From Drosophila miranda (lineage: Eukaryota; Arthropoda; Insecta; Diptera; Drosophilidae), in NCBI RefSeq assembly GCF_003369915.1, contig NC_046673.1, positions 16,662,001-16,726,000 on the forward strand: a DNA stretch of 64,000 nucleotides, in the 5' to 3' direction. A program made the position numbers and the translations under genes. Below are positions 44,003-55,625 of the stretch, one piece after another. Every line of letters begins with the position of its first letter. Position 1 is the stretch's first letter. The notes beneath the pieces are model-generated. The model searched no databases and was not told the DNA's origin. It saw only the letters and a program-made list of their open reading frames with translations.

Positions 44003-46530
44003 ATCCGAAAAATGTTTTATAGTCGCATTTCTCTATTACGAACTATCATAAAACGAAGTTTTCTATATAAAGAAAATTATTTCCAAAACACTGCAATTCT
44101 GTATTCTGCAAAATATTTCCCTTGAGATTCGCTTAATGGAAGATCGGGTGTATTATTATTATCGACCAATGGGGATTGAATGAGCTTTGCAAACTATTGT
44201 TTGGAACACCTCTTTTTCCATCGTTCTTCAAGTGTTTTGGTTGTTTTGTTTTTTCTTCGCTCTGGCTTGTCAACACTGATGCAACCAGAAGGTTCGGAGC
44301 TCGAAGATAGGAGCTCGAAGTTGGAAGTTCGATGTTGCGGAGTCTGCAAATCGCGCCGGGCTGGTACATATGCTAGTCGGTTGGCTGTGTTGCTGGTTGC
44401 TTGGTTCGAGGGGTTAAGGTTGCAATCAGTTGGGTTGGGGTAGCTGAGCTCCGTCTCTTTGATGATAATGGGGTGGCAAACGGGAAAACGGGCAATGGCA
44501 GCAAGGCACCAAGCAGGCTTTGGCTTTGACTTCGTATTTGCTGCTCTCGTCATGTTGCCACTGCTGCTGCCACTGCCTCTGCCTCTCCTGTCTCTCCTGC
44601 CGCTTCTTCTGCTGGTGGTTGGTGCGAGGCAGGCATGCAGATGAATCAAAGCGGGCCGCTGATTATAGCAACAATATGGAAATGCTGCTCCCTCTCCTGC
44701 CTCCTGCCTCTTGCCATTCCTCTTCTGTGTCCAGGCCCCTTTCGACTTTCCCTTCACCTCCACCCCTTTCCCTCTTACATAGGGGCATTGTTTATTTATA
44801 TGCCAAGCATGTGTGTGTGTATGAGTATGTGGTGTGTGTGTTCCACATCGTATGGATGTGTGTGTGTGCCTTTTTATAACCTCCATTTTGCCAAAGTATA
44901 GTAAATTCTTTCAAAGCGTGTACTACATTTATTATTTAAGCCATGCTGCTGCTGGGGGCACCGCACCCCACAGCCGCCTGTCCCTATGAACACTGGACTG
45001 TGCTCCATACCCCTACCCCTACCCGTACCACCCTATGCGCATTGTTTCAGTCGTCCCTGTCTCTATGTCCCTTTTCCTATGTCTGTTTTCCCGTATTAGC
45101 CGCTGCCGCTGCCTCAATGCATAAAGATGCCCCCCTCCCCAACACTACCCTCCGTACTCTCCCCACCCGACATTCCCTCATACTCATACTCTGTGAATCT
45201 CCACCATTCGGGAAGGTTTATTTGCATATTTTGACTTTTATGCGGCAAAAATATTACAGACTGCGCTGCCAGCGAACAATATCCCGAACGCCATACACCC
45301 TACACCCTACCCCCTCTCCCCATCACCCATCAAAACGTTAATAAAGCTAGAGAAGAGGAAGAGAGTGCGAGAGGGGGTGTGGTGGCACCGCTACAGCCGG
45401 AGAGAAGCGCAAAAAAGTGGGGGGAAAAAAAAACATTTTTTCTCATTTAGCGTCCGTGTCTGAAAAGTTTGAATTTTTCGGGGCTTGGTTTATAACTCCA
45501 TTGCAACATGTTGCATGTTTGAAATTGCCAAAAAAAAAAACCGCCACACACTCACAAACAAAATATGAAAAGAAATGCGAACAAACAACAACAAAAGCAA
45601 GAAAAATAAAACGAAAACTCAAAAAGAAAAAATAGACAACTAACGGACAAGGTGGCTTGGTGCAAGGTGCCATAAACTCAAGGTTGGGCATGGCTAGAGG
45701 GCGGCCTGTATGCGGTAGGGGAATCACCTAACCTCCCATTTGATATACCTTGAAGTAGGGACATGGTATCCAGGGACAAGGTGTATTTACACAAGGTGTA
45801 GAGCCATCCATGCCCATTCTCCCATTCTCGTATACAAAATAGCCAACTACCGTAAGACAGCTCTCGGGAAATGGCTCCACACCTTTATGCAAATACACCA
45901 TGGCTGCGAAATTTATGCGCCCATGGCGAGCCATTTGCCAGTGCTCCAACTTTTTTCTGAACAAGTCTCGTTTGCCTATTCCCTCTCCCACCCCCCCTGG
46001 CCCACATGCCATCATGCCATGCCACAGCGCCCCTACAGCCCGCAGCCCGCAGCCCATACCCCTGTTCGCAGAGCCCAAAAGCCCTTTTCCATTTCATTCC
46101 GCTGCTCTTTGAATTTCCATTTTCATTTTGCGGCTGCCGCAATTGACTTTGTCGTTTGCGTGTGGCCGCCATCCAATAAATAAACGGGATGCAAAAGAGA
46201 GCGGCCGGAAAGGTGGGAAGCGGAGGGAGACGGAGAGCGGGAGCAAAAAACCAATTCGGAAGTAAGCCGAACATAACGGTGAACCCAAACGATCGTGCGA
46301 GCGAGAGAGAGAGAGCTCTGGCCCCGTGCACTTGCTTCTTCTCAAAGGGAGAGAGAGAGAGCAGGGCAGTGCAAAACGAATAAAAGGGAAGTGACGCAGA
46401 AAACTTAGCTCAAGGCCTCCCCATCTTCAATAGGAACCATTTCATTTCACATTTCTAATGAGCTTCTTCCGCACTTTGATATACATTTTTCTCAGTGTAC
46501 CGCAAAAAGGGCACCCAGGGGAAGAGCAAG
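44003..46530. other. Intergenic between the two repeat copies
   Basis: No gene supported. It holds CTG/CTC-rich (44560-44740), GT-rich (44810-44870) and A-rich (45420-45630) simple sequence and GA repeats (46300-46360). Long open frames follow composition only. Confidence 0.5.
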
Positions 46531-46849
46531 CTGAACAGTTGGATGCCCTGTGCGCTTAGCCGTTATAGCAGAAGTTCCTCATTCATTCTATCACAATACC
46601 AATAACATCAGTATTAAAAGTGCTACTATATGATCTCTTAATGGAATCAGGGTTCCCCAAGCTGTTGAACTGGTGCTTTAGATATATGCAGAAATTTCCT
46701 GTAAGTACTTGAGCTACAAATTGATGATATAGACTACAAGGACACTTGGTGCTCCCATTTTCCACATAATAATGTGAAGATTCATACCGCGATCTGACAT
46801 ATCGTTCTAGCTTGAGGAATTTGGCTACATCGTCTTTTCCGTAGTCTTC
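46531..46849. repeat. Dispersed repeat, copy 2
   Basis: Same orientation as copy 1, about 2.9 kb to the right and about 319 bp long. Begins with the identical 20-mer, then CACAATACCAATAACATC, AGTATTAAAAGTGCTACTAT, GTTGAACTGGTGC and GGCTACATCGTCTTTTCC. Confidence 0.7.
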
Positions 46850-48484
46850 TCTGAGGTCCGTTTCGGAGTCGCGCTACTAATGCTCGCCGGTGCCTCGTCC
46901 TGCCAATAGCCGAGCACTTAAACCCAATGGTTAGGCGTACCAACATCCATCATCACCAAACTTCTGGACTACGCTGCGAGGTCCGAAACACTTAACTACA
47001 TTCAGGTACGACTGGGAGCTACCTCCTCCTCGCTACTCTCGCGGCATATGACCATTGAAATGTATGGGCGTTACTCCTCTTACTATTTATCTACACTTTG
47101 AATGAAAATAGCTCACAAAAACACGATTTCGAACTAGTTCAAACTGCAAATGAGAGCTAGAAGAAATGTTTCAAATCATGGGAAGCTCTTAAGATACTAG
47201 AAAAAGTTTAGAAACGGTTCGAGCTACACTTTCCAACATATTTTACTACATGAAAAAACGTTTTGTTCCCTGGTTTTTTTTTGGCAGTGTAAGAGCAAGC
47301 CCTGTAATTTGCCGCATTGCACTCTTGCTTTAGTTTCAACTTGAGTTCAGTTTTGATTTACGCACTGCGTAACGCACTTTTGAAATCATGACCAAACTGG
47401 GGGAAAAACTTTACCGTGCGACCCATCATCGGTGTACCCCCCGACCGCGAACCCACTCCACTCCATTCCACTCCATTCCCCTACCCTGGCCATTGCCCAT
47501 TTCGTAGTGGAAAGTCCAGCCGCAGCGGCAGAAGCAGCTGGTGGGCAATGGGTGCTTCCGGCGCAGCATTACGGCTGAGCAGAGCAGAGCAGAGCAGAGC
47601 AGAGAGCGGTATGAAAAAGGGGGAGATATGTAAGTAGAAATGAAAATGAAGCACAATGAGCACATCCGGCCAAAGCTGAGGAGGATGGAGGATGGCTGGG
47701 ATGGGGCGGGGAGGTTCGTCAGGGATATTGCTAGGGATAGTGATAGGAATCGCGGTATCGGGATAGGGGTATGGCTACTGTGGGGTGGATGCCCTAACCG
47801 AACCTCTAGATCCGCGCCAGACCGTCAGTCAGTCACTCGCCCGCCCCCCCCTCCGCTTCATTTCCTCCGTTGCCCAACCCCTTGCCCTATCATCGGTTTC
47901 CATTGCAACAGCCGAGAGCCCATTAAGAAATTTCAAATTCTTGAAAAATTAGCAACCCAAAAAAAGAGTAGAACAAAAGCGAAAAGCGGGGATAGGGTGA
48001 AGGAAGAAAGCGAAACAAGGCAAACAACTCCACTTCTTGAGAATAATTAATGGAATTTTTGAACTTTTAGTGCAAATGCCTCGGAGACAACTGCTTAAAC
48101 AGCATTTTCATTGATGCTTCTGCAGCATCAGGGCACCACCGGGGTACCCCTACTCCCCGTTTTCCTTGAGACTCTGGTCTGGCCTGGCCTGGCCTGGTCT
48201 GGTCTGGTGTGTTTTCTGCCACTGTTGCAAGTAGCATGCATGCGCCACAAATAAATTTGTCGTCGACTCAAGCAGATTGTTGCAATTGCTGTCGGAGTTG
48301 GTGTCGTGTCCCCCCAGTCGCCGTCGCCCCATTCAACGTGAATGAAAATAGAGCAATTTACATTATTCGCATTCGAGCAGATTTCGCTTTAATGAATTGC
48401 ACACAACTTGCCAAGAAATATTTCGAGCAAACAAACCAGAGACAAAAAAACCACACAAAAAAACCTGAAGCTATAGTGTTTTAG
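46850..48484. other. Intergenic DNA right of repeat copy 2
   Basis: No gene supported. Tandem AGAGC units (47575-47605), C-rich DNA (47845-47875) and a (CTGG/CCTGG)n run (48177-48206). Confidence 0.5.
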
Positions 48485-48982
48485 ATAACTACTCCCGACT
48501 ATGGGATACCTTTTGAGGTGAATACCTTCCTTAATACAGATATAGTTGTTTTTGCATCCAAAAACAAAAGACAAGTTCTTGTTTATGAGGTCTGGGGTCC
48601 CACGAATCCAAAAACAAATTTAAACAGCTCTCAAGTCCCAAAAAAAAAAAACGTGTCCATCGCTGAACTGAAACAAATTAAATCTAGATATATACCAGAA
48701 ACAGTTGATACCTCTAGCTCTTATATTCTCAGAGATCCTAACGGCTCTACTTCGACTGTAGATCCTGAAATGCCATGCGACCTATATGACCTATTCAACA
48801 CTTTTTTATCTAGGTTTAAATCTTGTCCATTACCAGATCTAAGACCATTATGATATGTCCATCTATCCAGAGAAGTGACTTTATCTTCGGACAAGTGCTC
48901 TGTGTACCCCGTAGAGTTCCTACTAATGATTGTCGAAGAAATTACAGTCTCATTCTCAAGCTCCTGCTATGATACGTATTAA
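48485..48982 (+). pseudogene. Decayed coding remnant of unknown origin
   Basis: One plus frame is open from the TAG at 48482 to the TAA at 48980, 165 codons, broken once by TGA at 48851-48853. There is no in-frame ATG in the first part. The reading is protein-like (VLVYEVWGPTNPKT, SYILRDPNGST, EMPCDLYDLFNTFLSRF; after the stop EVTLSSDKCSVYPVEFLLMI). Codons are AT-rich, unlike the GC-ending codons of neighbouring genes. It has no repeats, signal peptide or recognised domain. It could be a remnant of a transposon or an endogenized virus, or a lost gene; none of these can be shown here. An A-run (48647-48658) lies inside. Confidence 0.4.
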
Positions 48983-50511
48983 TGGCTGTTGCATCTGTCT
49001 ACAGGAACACAACATACCCTTGTTGTATGCCACTCGAGGTGGCGGGCCATAAAAAGATGAACACAAAATATAGAATAGTAAATGAGATACGTCTGCATTT
49101 GTCTGACTTGGCACTTTGTCTAAAACACATTATATGCCGACCGAGAACACAACCGAAATGAACCCCTCTGGCCATTCAAATCTCTCTCTGATGTGATGTG
49201 ATATTTGGGCACCGCACCGGCTGGCTGAACCACGCGACCCGGGAAACGGCAGTACCAAGAATTGCGAATCGCGATGGGACAGTGGCAAGGGGGTATCGCT
49301 GGTGGTGGTGTCGCCCCATTCTGTCTGTCGTTTCGAGTCTGATTCAGTAATCGGAATTCGCTCATCTTCATCATTACGGGAGACGCCATCCCCCCTTCCC
49401 TGCCCTAGCCCACCCTTTCCTTCACCAACTGTTTTCCCAAGGGCTCTTCAAAGTTAATGCAGAATATCATTTGCATTCATGTTGCAGCAGCAACAGCAGC
49501 AGCAGAGATCGCAAAATGAAAACCTCAACAGCTGTGCTGGATTCGCAATATTTCGATGTCAGAAATGAAAAAAAAAAAATGAAAAAAAACAACGAATACA
49601 GAGAAGAAATATGAGAAAACGAGCCATAACTCATGTCACCATGTTCATTAAATGTGCGACCGTTTGTCCAGTTACTGCCACTCAGCCTACTGCCTACTGC
49701 CACTGCCTCTGCCACTGCCACTGCCACTGCGACTGCCTTCTGCCTACTGCCTACTGCCACTGCTACTCCACTCCTGTCAGATGCACCAGCTTCGGGCATC
49801 ATGGTTTTGGGTGGCTAGGTCCGAGGTGGGGGGACAGGGCGGCTTTACAGTATTTTATTGTCTATGTGCGCATATGGTCAGCTCATTGTGAAGTCGCTTG
49901 TATTGCCATTACCATTATCGTCATGCCCATCGTCAGCATCATCGTGTAGCGATTAATGCGGCTCTTCATCCAGTTACAGATACGTGTTACATCTATCACA
50001 AAGGACACGTCGAAATGGCAGAGGGGGTGGCTCAGGCAAGCCTGGCTGGCTGGCTGGTGGGGAGGGTGGGTTTGGTGGTTGCGGCACAAATTGTTTTGGG
50101 AATGCGTTCCGTTTGCTGACATTTGTCCTCGGTGGCAGGCTGGCTGGGTGACTGCACATGTGGTCGGCCTCGAGGGGCCCCCGTGATATTAATGCCATTG
50201 CCCGACACAACAGCAAAAAAACAAGCCAGGGATTGATTTAAGCCAGCGAGTGAGTGCATTAAAAACACATTTAACACTTGGCTTGTGTTGAGCCGCTATA
50301 AAACACATCATTTCGAACAGCCACCAGCACATCAGAACAATTTACAGCCAGCTTTTATGCATTTCGAGTGGTGTTCCATCGGAAAAAACAAAAAAACTTA
50401 AACCGAGGCTTTCATTTTTCTTGAATTCAAATTTTTCGCGGTCTTTAGCTGTTTGCCAACACTGCAGCACTAATCAGAGATCTATCAACACTCGACTTAT
50501 CCAGTCGATAG
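48983..50511. other. Intergenic DNA, no gene seen
   Basis: Apart from the hexamer tandem repeat it holds scattered GGCT/TGGC repeats (50035-50070) and A-runs. No ORF with codon bias or splice support. Confidence 0.5.
49682..49763. repeat. (CTGCCA)n-type tandem repeat
   Basis: About 13 imperfect hexamers of the types CTGCCA, CTGCCT and CTACTG. Open frames across it are artefacts of the repeat. Confidence 0.8.
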
Positions 50512-50519
50512 TATCGATA
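50512..50519. promoter_or_regulatory. Isolated DRE (TATCGATA)
   Basis: A perfect TATCGATA preceded by GTCGATAG, about 500 bp below the SLC10-type gene stop. No gene start is visible close by on either strand. Confidence 0.45.
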
Positions 50520-50941
50520 GCCGTTTTTCTGTTCGCCTGGTACCAGAAAATCTGAAAATCGAAAAATCTCGGCTTTGAGTGCCACAAACTTAAAAGTGGT
50601 TGTTGAAATATCATCCTTGATCAGATGAAGTCCTTATCAAGCACTAAGAAGCAAGGATATTCCCCTGTGATTGGAAAAATAACCTTCAACCTTTGGTAAG
50701 GGCTCAAAAACAACCCCAGCCAGTCATATTTCCCCGATTCTTTGCAAGGATGATTTTTCAAGAGTTTTATTCAATAAAACTTAGCTTAGTATAAATAAAC
50801 AAGTCTAGTAGTTCGCGTAGCCCCTCCCTCGGTTGCCCCTCTAATTAACTCAATAATAATGACATTAGACTTTGCTTAATTTGCTGCGAAGAGAGATGAT
50901 AGACATGATAGACAATAGGCAAAATGAAAGAAACTATTTAA

Positions 50942-50947
50942 TTTATT
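50942..50947 (-). terminator. Poly(A) signal of the SLC10-type gene
   Basis: Minus-strand AATAAA about 75 nt below the stop codon; a second one lies at 50766-50771. Confidence 0.55.
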
Positions 50948-51021
50948 TACCAACTTATCTTAATATATCTTATCATAGGAATTAAAATAAGGGGAAACCA
51001 GGCAGAGCGGAACTGACGCTC

Positions 51022-52435
51022 TCAAGGTCGCTGATAGACGGCCTCGTCGTGCTCGGCGATCAGCTGCTTGTGATCGAAGGCATGCTCATCCTGGCGCACA
51101 TTCCATCCGAGACAGCGGCGCACCCCATAGAAGACGATGACGAGAACTAGGGAGAGTAGTGATGCCGTAATAGGCACCACCAGGATGAGATCCAGCTGCG
51201 GCTGCTCCAGCTGACTGGCCTGCAGTAGGACAATGGGCATGGTCATGTTCAGCACACTGGTTTCGATGGCCAGGGTCAGGGCATCGGTGGCCGAGCGGCA
51301 GAGCAGCTTGGACAGCAAGTAGGTGGCCAAATAGCCGGCAAGGGGCAGGCACAGAGCTGCCACCAGCACCTGCAAAAGAGAGAATGAAGCCCCAACTCAC
51401 GAGACACTTACATTGCAGATCACTTACCTGCCAGGTGAACTCGGCAAAGACGAACCAATTGAGCCCCACCGTCAGCCCCACCAGGCACAGACTGAGCAAC
51501 ACCGACAGCGGCTTAAGGAAGCGGAAGATAAACCGCGTCGTCTTCGGCACGCAGAGGCGCAGCAGGAGGCCAACGGCCAGGCAGGCGACCAGAGCCGCCG
51601 CGCCGCCCGATAGCTGGCCAAAGGGCACCGTCAGCTCATCATCGTCGTAGACGAGGCGGCCCAGGACCATGATCCACAGCGGCATAAATGCTATCGCCAG
51701 CAGGCTGTTGATGGTGGTTGTGGCAATCGACAGGTTGATGTTCCCCTTGAGGAACACGGCGCACACATTGGCCAGGCCGCCGCTGGGAGCCAGAGCCGTG
51801 TAAAATAGGGCCAGCTGGAGGGGCTGCTGACCAGGCCAGAGGGCACGGCCGAGGCCAAAGCCCAGGGCTGGCATTACCACGAACCGACTGACGATGCCCA
51901 CCACAGGACCCACGGGCCGGCACACGATGTCCTGCAGGCGCTGCAGATCCAGCACGGTGCCCAGATTGAGGAACATCAGCAAAGCCAGCGCCGCCGATAC
52001 ATATGTGGTTATCCGCTCATCGATCACGCGTTCCCGCAACACCGCTATGGACAGTGGCTGAGGGAACGCCTCGATTGCGCCGCCATCAGAGTGCAGTTCC
52101 ACCAGCAGATCGCTGTAGCCGAAGCGTTTGCCCGTCACGTCCACCGTCCCCAGCCAACTGCCGCCGGCATCAAATTCCTGGCCGGGCACTGTCTTGTTCG
52201 CCATGGCCCTCCGATCGTCCCTCGAGCGTACCACAAAACTGTAGTCCAAGGTGGCATTCTGGGGATGGACATCATAAATGTGTAGCTGAAGCTGCTCGCT
52301 TTCATCACTGAGAAGACGGAGCTCGGCCTGGCCGTAATCCACCAGCCAATTGCCGGCCAAGTCCCCGTATTTGGCCTGAGCCCCGCCGATTCCAAGCAGG
52401 ACCAATGCCAGGAGCTGCAGTCTAGTGTTCGACAT
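51022..52435 (-). CDS. SLC10 family (bile acid:sodium symporter-like, P3 type) membrane transporter
   Basis: Two exons, 51428-52435 and 51022-51369, joined in phase 0; 451 residues. The start is the ATG in a perfect fly context (CAAC ATG) that opens a signal peptide (MSNTRLQLLALVLLGIGGAQA). Residues 22-160 form an extracytoplasmic domain, as in the SLC10A3/P3-like subgroup. About nine membrane segments follow (ITTYVSAALALLMFLNLGTV first). Family landmarks are GRALWPGQQPLQLALFYTAL, APSGGLANVCAVFLKGNINL and, in exon 2, ETSVLNMTMPIVLLQ, the counterpart of the EVGIQN-type segment. Substrate unknown; P3-type members are not proven bile acid carriers. The cytoplasmic tail is short (HDEAVYQRP). I do not know its D. 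melanogaster name, so no symbol is given. Confidence 0.88.
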
Positions 52436-55035
52436 GTTGTCCAGGCTGCGTCGCTTTTCCAACTGATTTGGGCCACAACAAAGGCAACATCGTCAGTCGA
52501 CAGTCGTCTGTCCGTCGCACATAGGCGTTATCGGGCCGCAGACCCGTAGGCCAAAGCCCAAACTCTTATCAGGAAGCGGGGTTGTTGCCTCTTGACAGGT
52601 GCATTCCAGCTACGACCCAAAAGGGGGCACCAAAAAAACTATTTCCATCATTCAGTTTCGAAACTTGTGATCTTTACAGGTGGTGACCTTTTACAGATAA
52701 AGGGATACACACCGAAAGAGATTATCTTTATTATTTCATAGGATTCTAGACCTCCGCTGAGGGCGGTACCAAATGTACAAGTTTTAAGGATCAGACTCCG
52801 AAACCCCCATGATGTTAAAGTATGTGAGATGCCCAAAAACAGTTAACATCCTATGAATTCTGGGGCCCTCGTAGACTAAAGTAATTATTCCTTTTAATTA
52901 CTAGAGATTAATAGAAACACCCACAAACGAGTATAAAATCAAACAAAGAGAAAACAGCAGGCCTCCGTCAACCCCCATCGAAAGTCAGTTCCCTCTCTAA
53001 TAATCTCAATGGTTATTCTTTTTGTTCGAGTGCATTGTTTAGTTCGATTTTGTACGAGTTTGTGGGCATATAGAAAATATAGAACGTTTTTTTATTTCTT
53101 ACTGTTGATGAACATTAAACAATTGAAACTGGAAATGCCGCTACTGATTACGGCCGTACAACCGTATACTGTCAAAATTTCCCCGCTCCCGTTGCGTTTT
53201 TCCTGAATCACTGGCCATAAATTGGGACTTATGGGTGTCATTAAGCCATTCAGATTTCAATTTCTTGCTTTTATTGTTGTGATTGCCGTTTTTTTAGTTG
53301 GTGAGAAAAACACCACCATTTTTAATATTTAGCGTTAGACTACAGTATACATCATAAATGTGTAATTCATATGTTCGTCATTCAAATATTCGTAATTGTT
53401 ACTCCGCATTGACCATATGCGAGTACCCGTGAAATGGGTGCAATGAAAATGCAACACCCTTTGGGCTCCGCCGCTCTTATCTCTGACTTTTCCCAGATAC
53501 TAGCTAATATATATTGTATTTAATTTTGGATTCTTGCGTCTGGGTGTCTGGCATTTCTCACAATCATTGATTGTTTAGTTATAGATAACCCAAATATGCT
53601 CAAAATCGTATTATGGTAGGGGCCATGGGGGCGTGCTACTATATTTATCATTCACATTGTATAATTATTTCTTATAATTTTGTAATGGGGTCTCTGAATA
53701 AACTGTTTATGCCTTTTTTTGTCCTCCTCCTTCTACTTGAGGCAATTTGGAAAGGCTGCAAGTGTATTTCTGTACGGCGTAATTTAAGTACCTAAATCAA
53801 GTTCAGCCAAGTACTCAGTCAGTAAAGTGAGCTTAATTATGTAACTTAAGCAATATATTTGATATGTCGTTTGGTTTGGGACGATTTGAGAATTTGAAAA
53901 AAAAATTTCATAAAAATCAGTCCGACCGTTTAATAGATTTCTATATATATTCGATTTTATCTGTTTCGATTTTTGCTTACATTTTTTATTTACATCGGTC
54001 TCTTTTTTCTGTTCTCATACTAACACCAGCCGTTTTATCTCGCTTCCCTCCGCCAGGAGCACACACTGCAGTAATTTTGTAGTCACTGAAATTTCACTTG
54101 TTCTTTCTGGCTATAATAATGATCCGATCTAATTCATATTCAGCAGTCTGGTAGATATGGTAATTCTCAATAATTCACCTTTTTTGTGTTTTCGTATCTC
54201 CAAAGTTGTGGATGCGACAGATTCTCGTCCTTTTCTCGAACCGTTTTTTTTTTTTTACAAAAAAATTCAAACTTTTTTATTTGTAACAGTTTTTTAACGG
54301 TAACTTGTCATTGGGGAAGGTACGGAACGGCTATGAACGGTAAAACCCTGCACTAGAAGGTTTGGTCAACGCGTTAACCAATTATCCATAGATTTTTACA
54401 AACGAAGCCTAATTAATGTTCCCCCCAAATATTTATTGAAGATTTATCATTATCGTAGAGAATCATTTGGTCGACAATGGGCTAATCATTCGTATATTTC
54501 GCACTCTCGAACAATGCACCAATGTAAATATCGTTTCGAAATGACCTTCAGGTGTCGCTTTTGATAATTACATACAAATGTAGGTAATATGTTGCAAATG
54601 TGTAGTTTGCGTGTAATTACCGTGTAACAACATAATAAATGCATTGGAAATTGTTTTTGTTTAAACCTTAATAAACCTTAATAAAGATGAAAACTTAAAT
54701 TTAGCCAGTCTTGTAGGAAACCGATTTAAGAAACGAATAAAACTATGAGTTGAGAGCTGAGGATAATAGCTAGCTAGTAATATTCGACGGAATCTCTAAA
54801 TTGAGCAATATGAACGACTATCCACATTCGTTTGTTTTGATTGACCTATTTCGCTACTTGTTTTTTGTTTGACTAATTTTGCTAAAACCCCTTTTTACGC
54901 AAAATGCAATAAAAGCAAGTATTAAGAATACACCAGCTAAATAGAAAATTGATTCATCAATCGTATAAAATTATGATGGCATGGCTAAATGTTCTTTATA
55001 GCTAGAAATATTCCACGGAATATCAAAAACGAGTA
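52436..55035. other. AT-rich intergenic DNA
   Basis: No gene supported. It holds a small imperfect hairpin (GGGTG...CACCC, near 53439-53461), T-runs (54245-54260) and AT-rich DNA. Short plus ORFs near 53000-53200 and 53613-53795 lack codon bias. Confidence 0.5.
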
Positions 55036-55160
55036 ATATGTAAAATAGAGCTTGAATTCTTCAGTATATTTACGGTATATTTGGTAAATGAGACGGTATG
55101 TTTCGATATATTTCTGACGGTCGGACGGTATATTTGATCGATAAGACTGCGGTCACAGTG
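55036..55160 (+). promoter_or_regulatory. GGTATATTT array and motif 1 upstream of CG7065
   Basis: Four GGTATATTT/GGTATGTTT-like units (55060-55135), a TGATCGATAAG site (55135-55145) and CGGTCACAGTG (55150-55160, one mismatch to motif 1). They lie just before the probable 5' UTR exon, which ends at a GTAAGT donor at 55497. Confidence 0.5.
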
Positions 55161-55625
55161 GATGTACGAGACAAGTAAAAAAATTTTTTTTTCCGCTTTA
55201 AAAACGAGGAAAAAGGAGGCGAAACGTATATTGCAGTGTTTTGCATTGTACTTAGGGCACAAAAGGTCAATCGCAAGTATTGTAAGTAGCACTATTTAAC
55301 CTGGGAAGCCACATCTACGGACGCTAACCGCTCCAGAAAAGGTGTGTGTGTGCGTCGGCGTGTGTTGAGTGAACCAAAAACAGTGCTGCAAAAAACAAGA
55401 AAAGAAAGAGAAAAAGAAGACGGAAGCCGAGAGAACGCGGTAGCAAGAAGGAACCGAAATCAGATCGAAATTTGGTTTTGGACAAACCCAAAAAAGGTAA
55501 GTAGGGATCGGGCCTAATTTCTCTTACTACCATGTGCTTCGTATTCGGACAGGTTTTGTCGGTGTTTAAAGATTGATTCGAGATTGTGCGCGCCGGTTTT
55601 CCCAGATCCCATATAGGCAGCAACG

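Noticed and set aside
51384-52311. Plus-strand ORFs opposite the SLC10-type gene
   Set aside because: Antisense shadows of a conserved GC-rich coding exon.
52436-52462. Nine-codon upstream extension of the SLC10-type protein
   Set aside because: It would start at TTG; the ATG at 52435 has a perfect Kozak context and begins the signal peptide.
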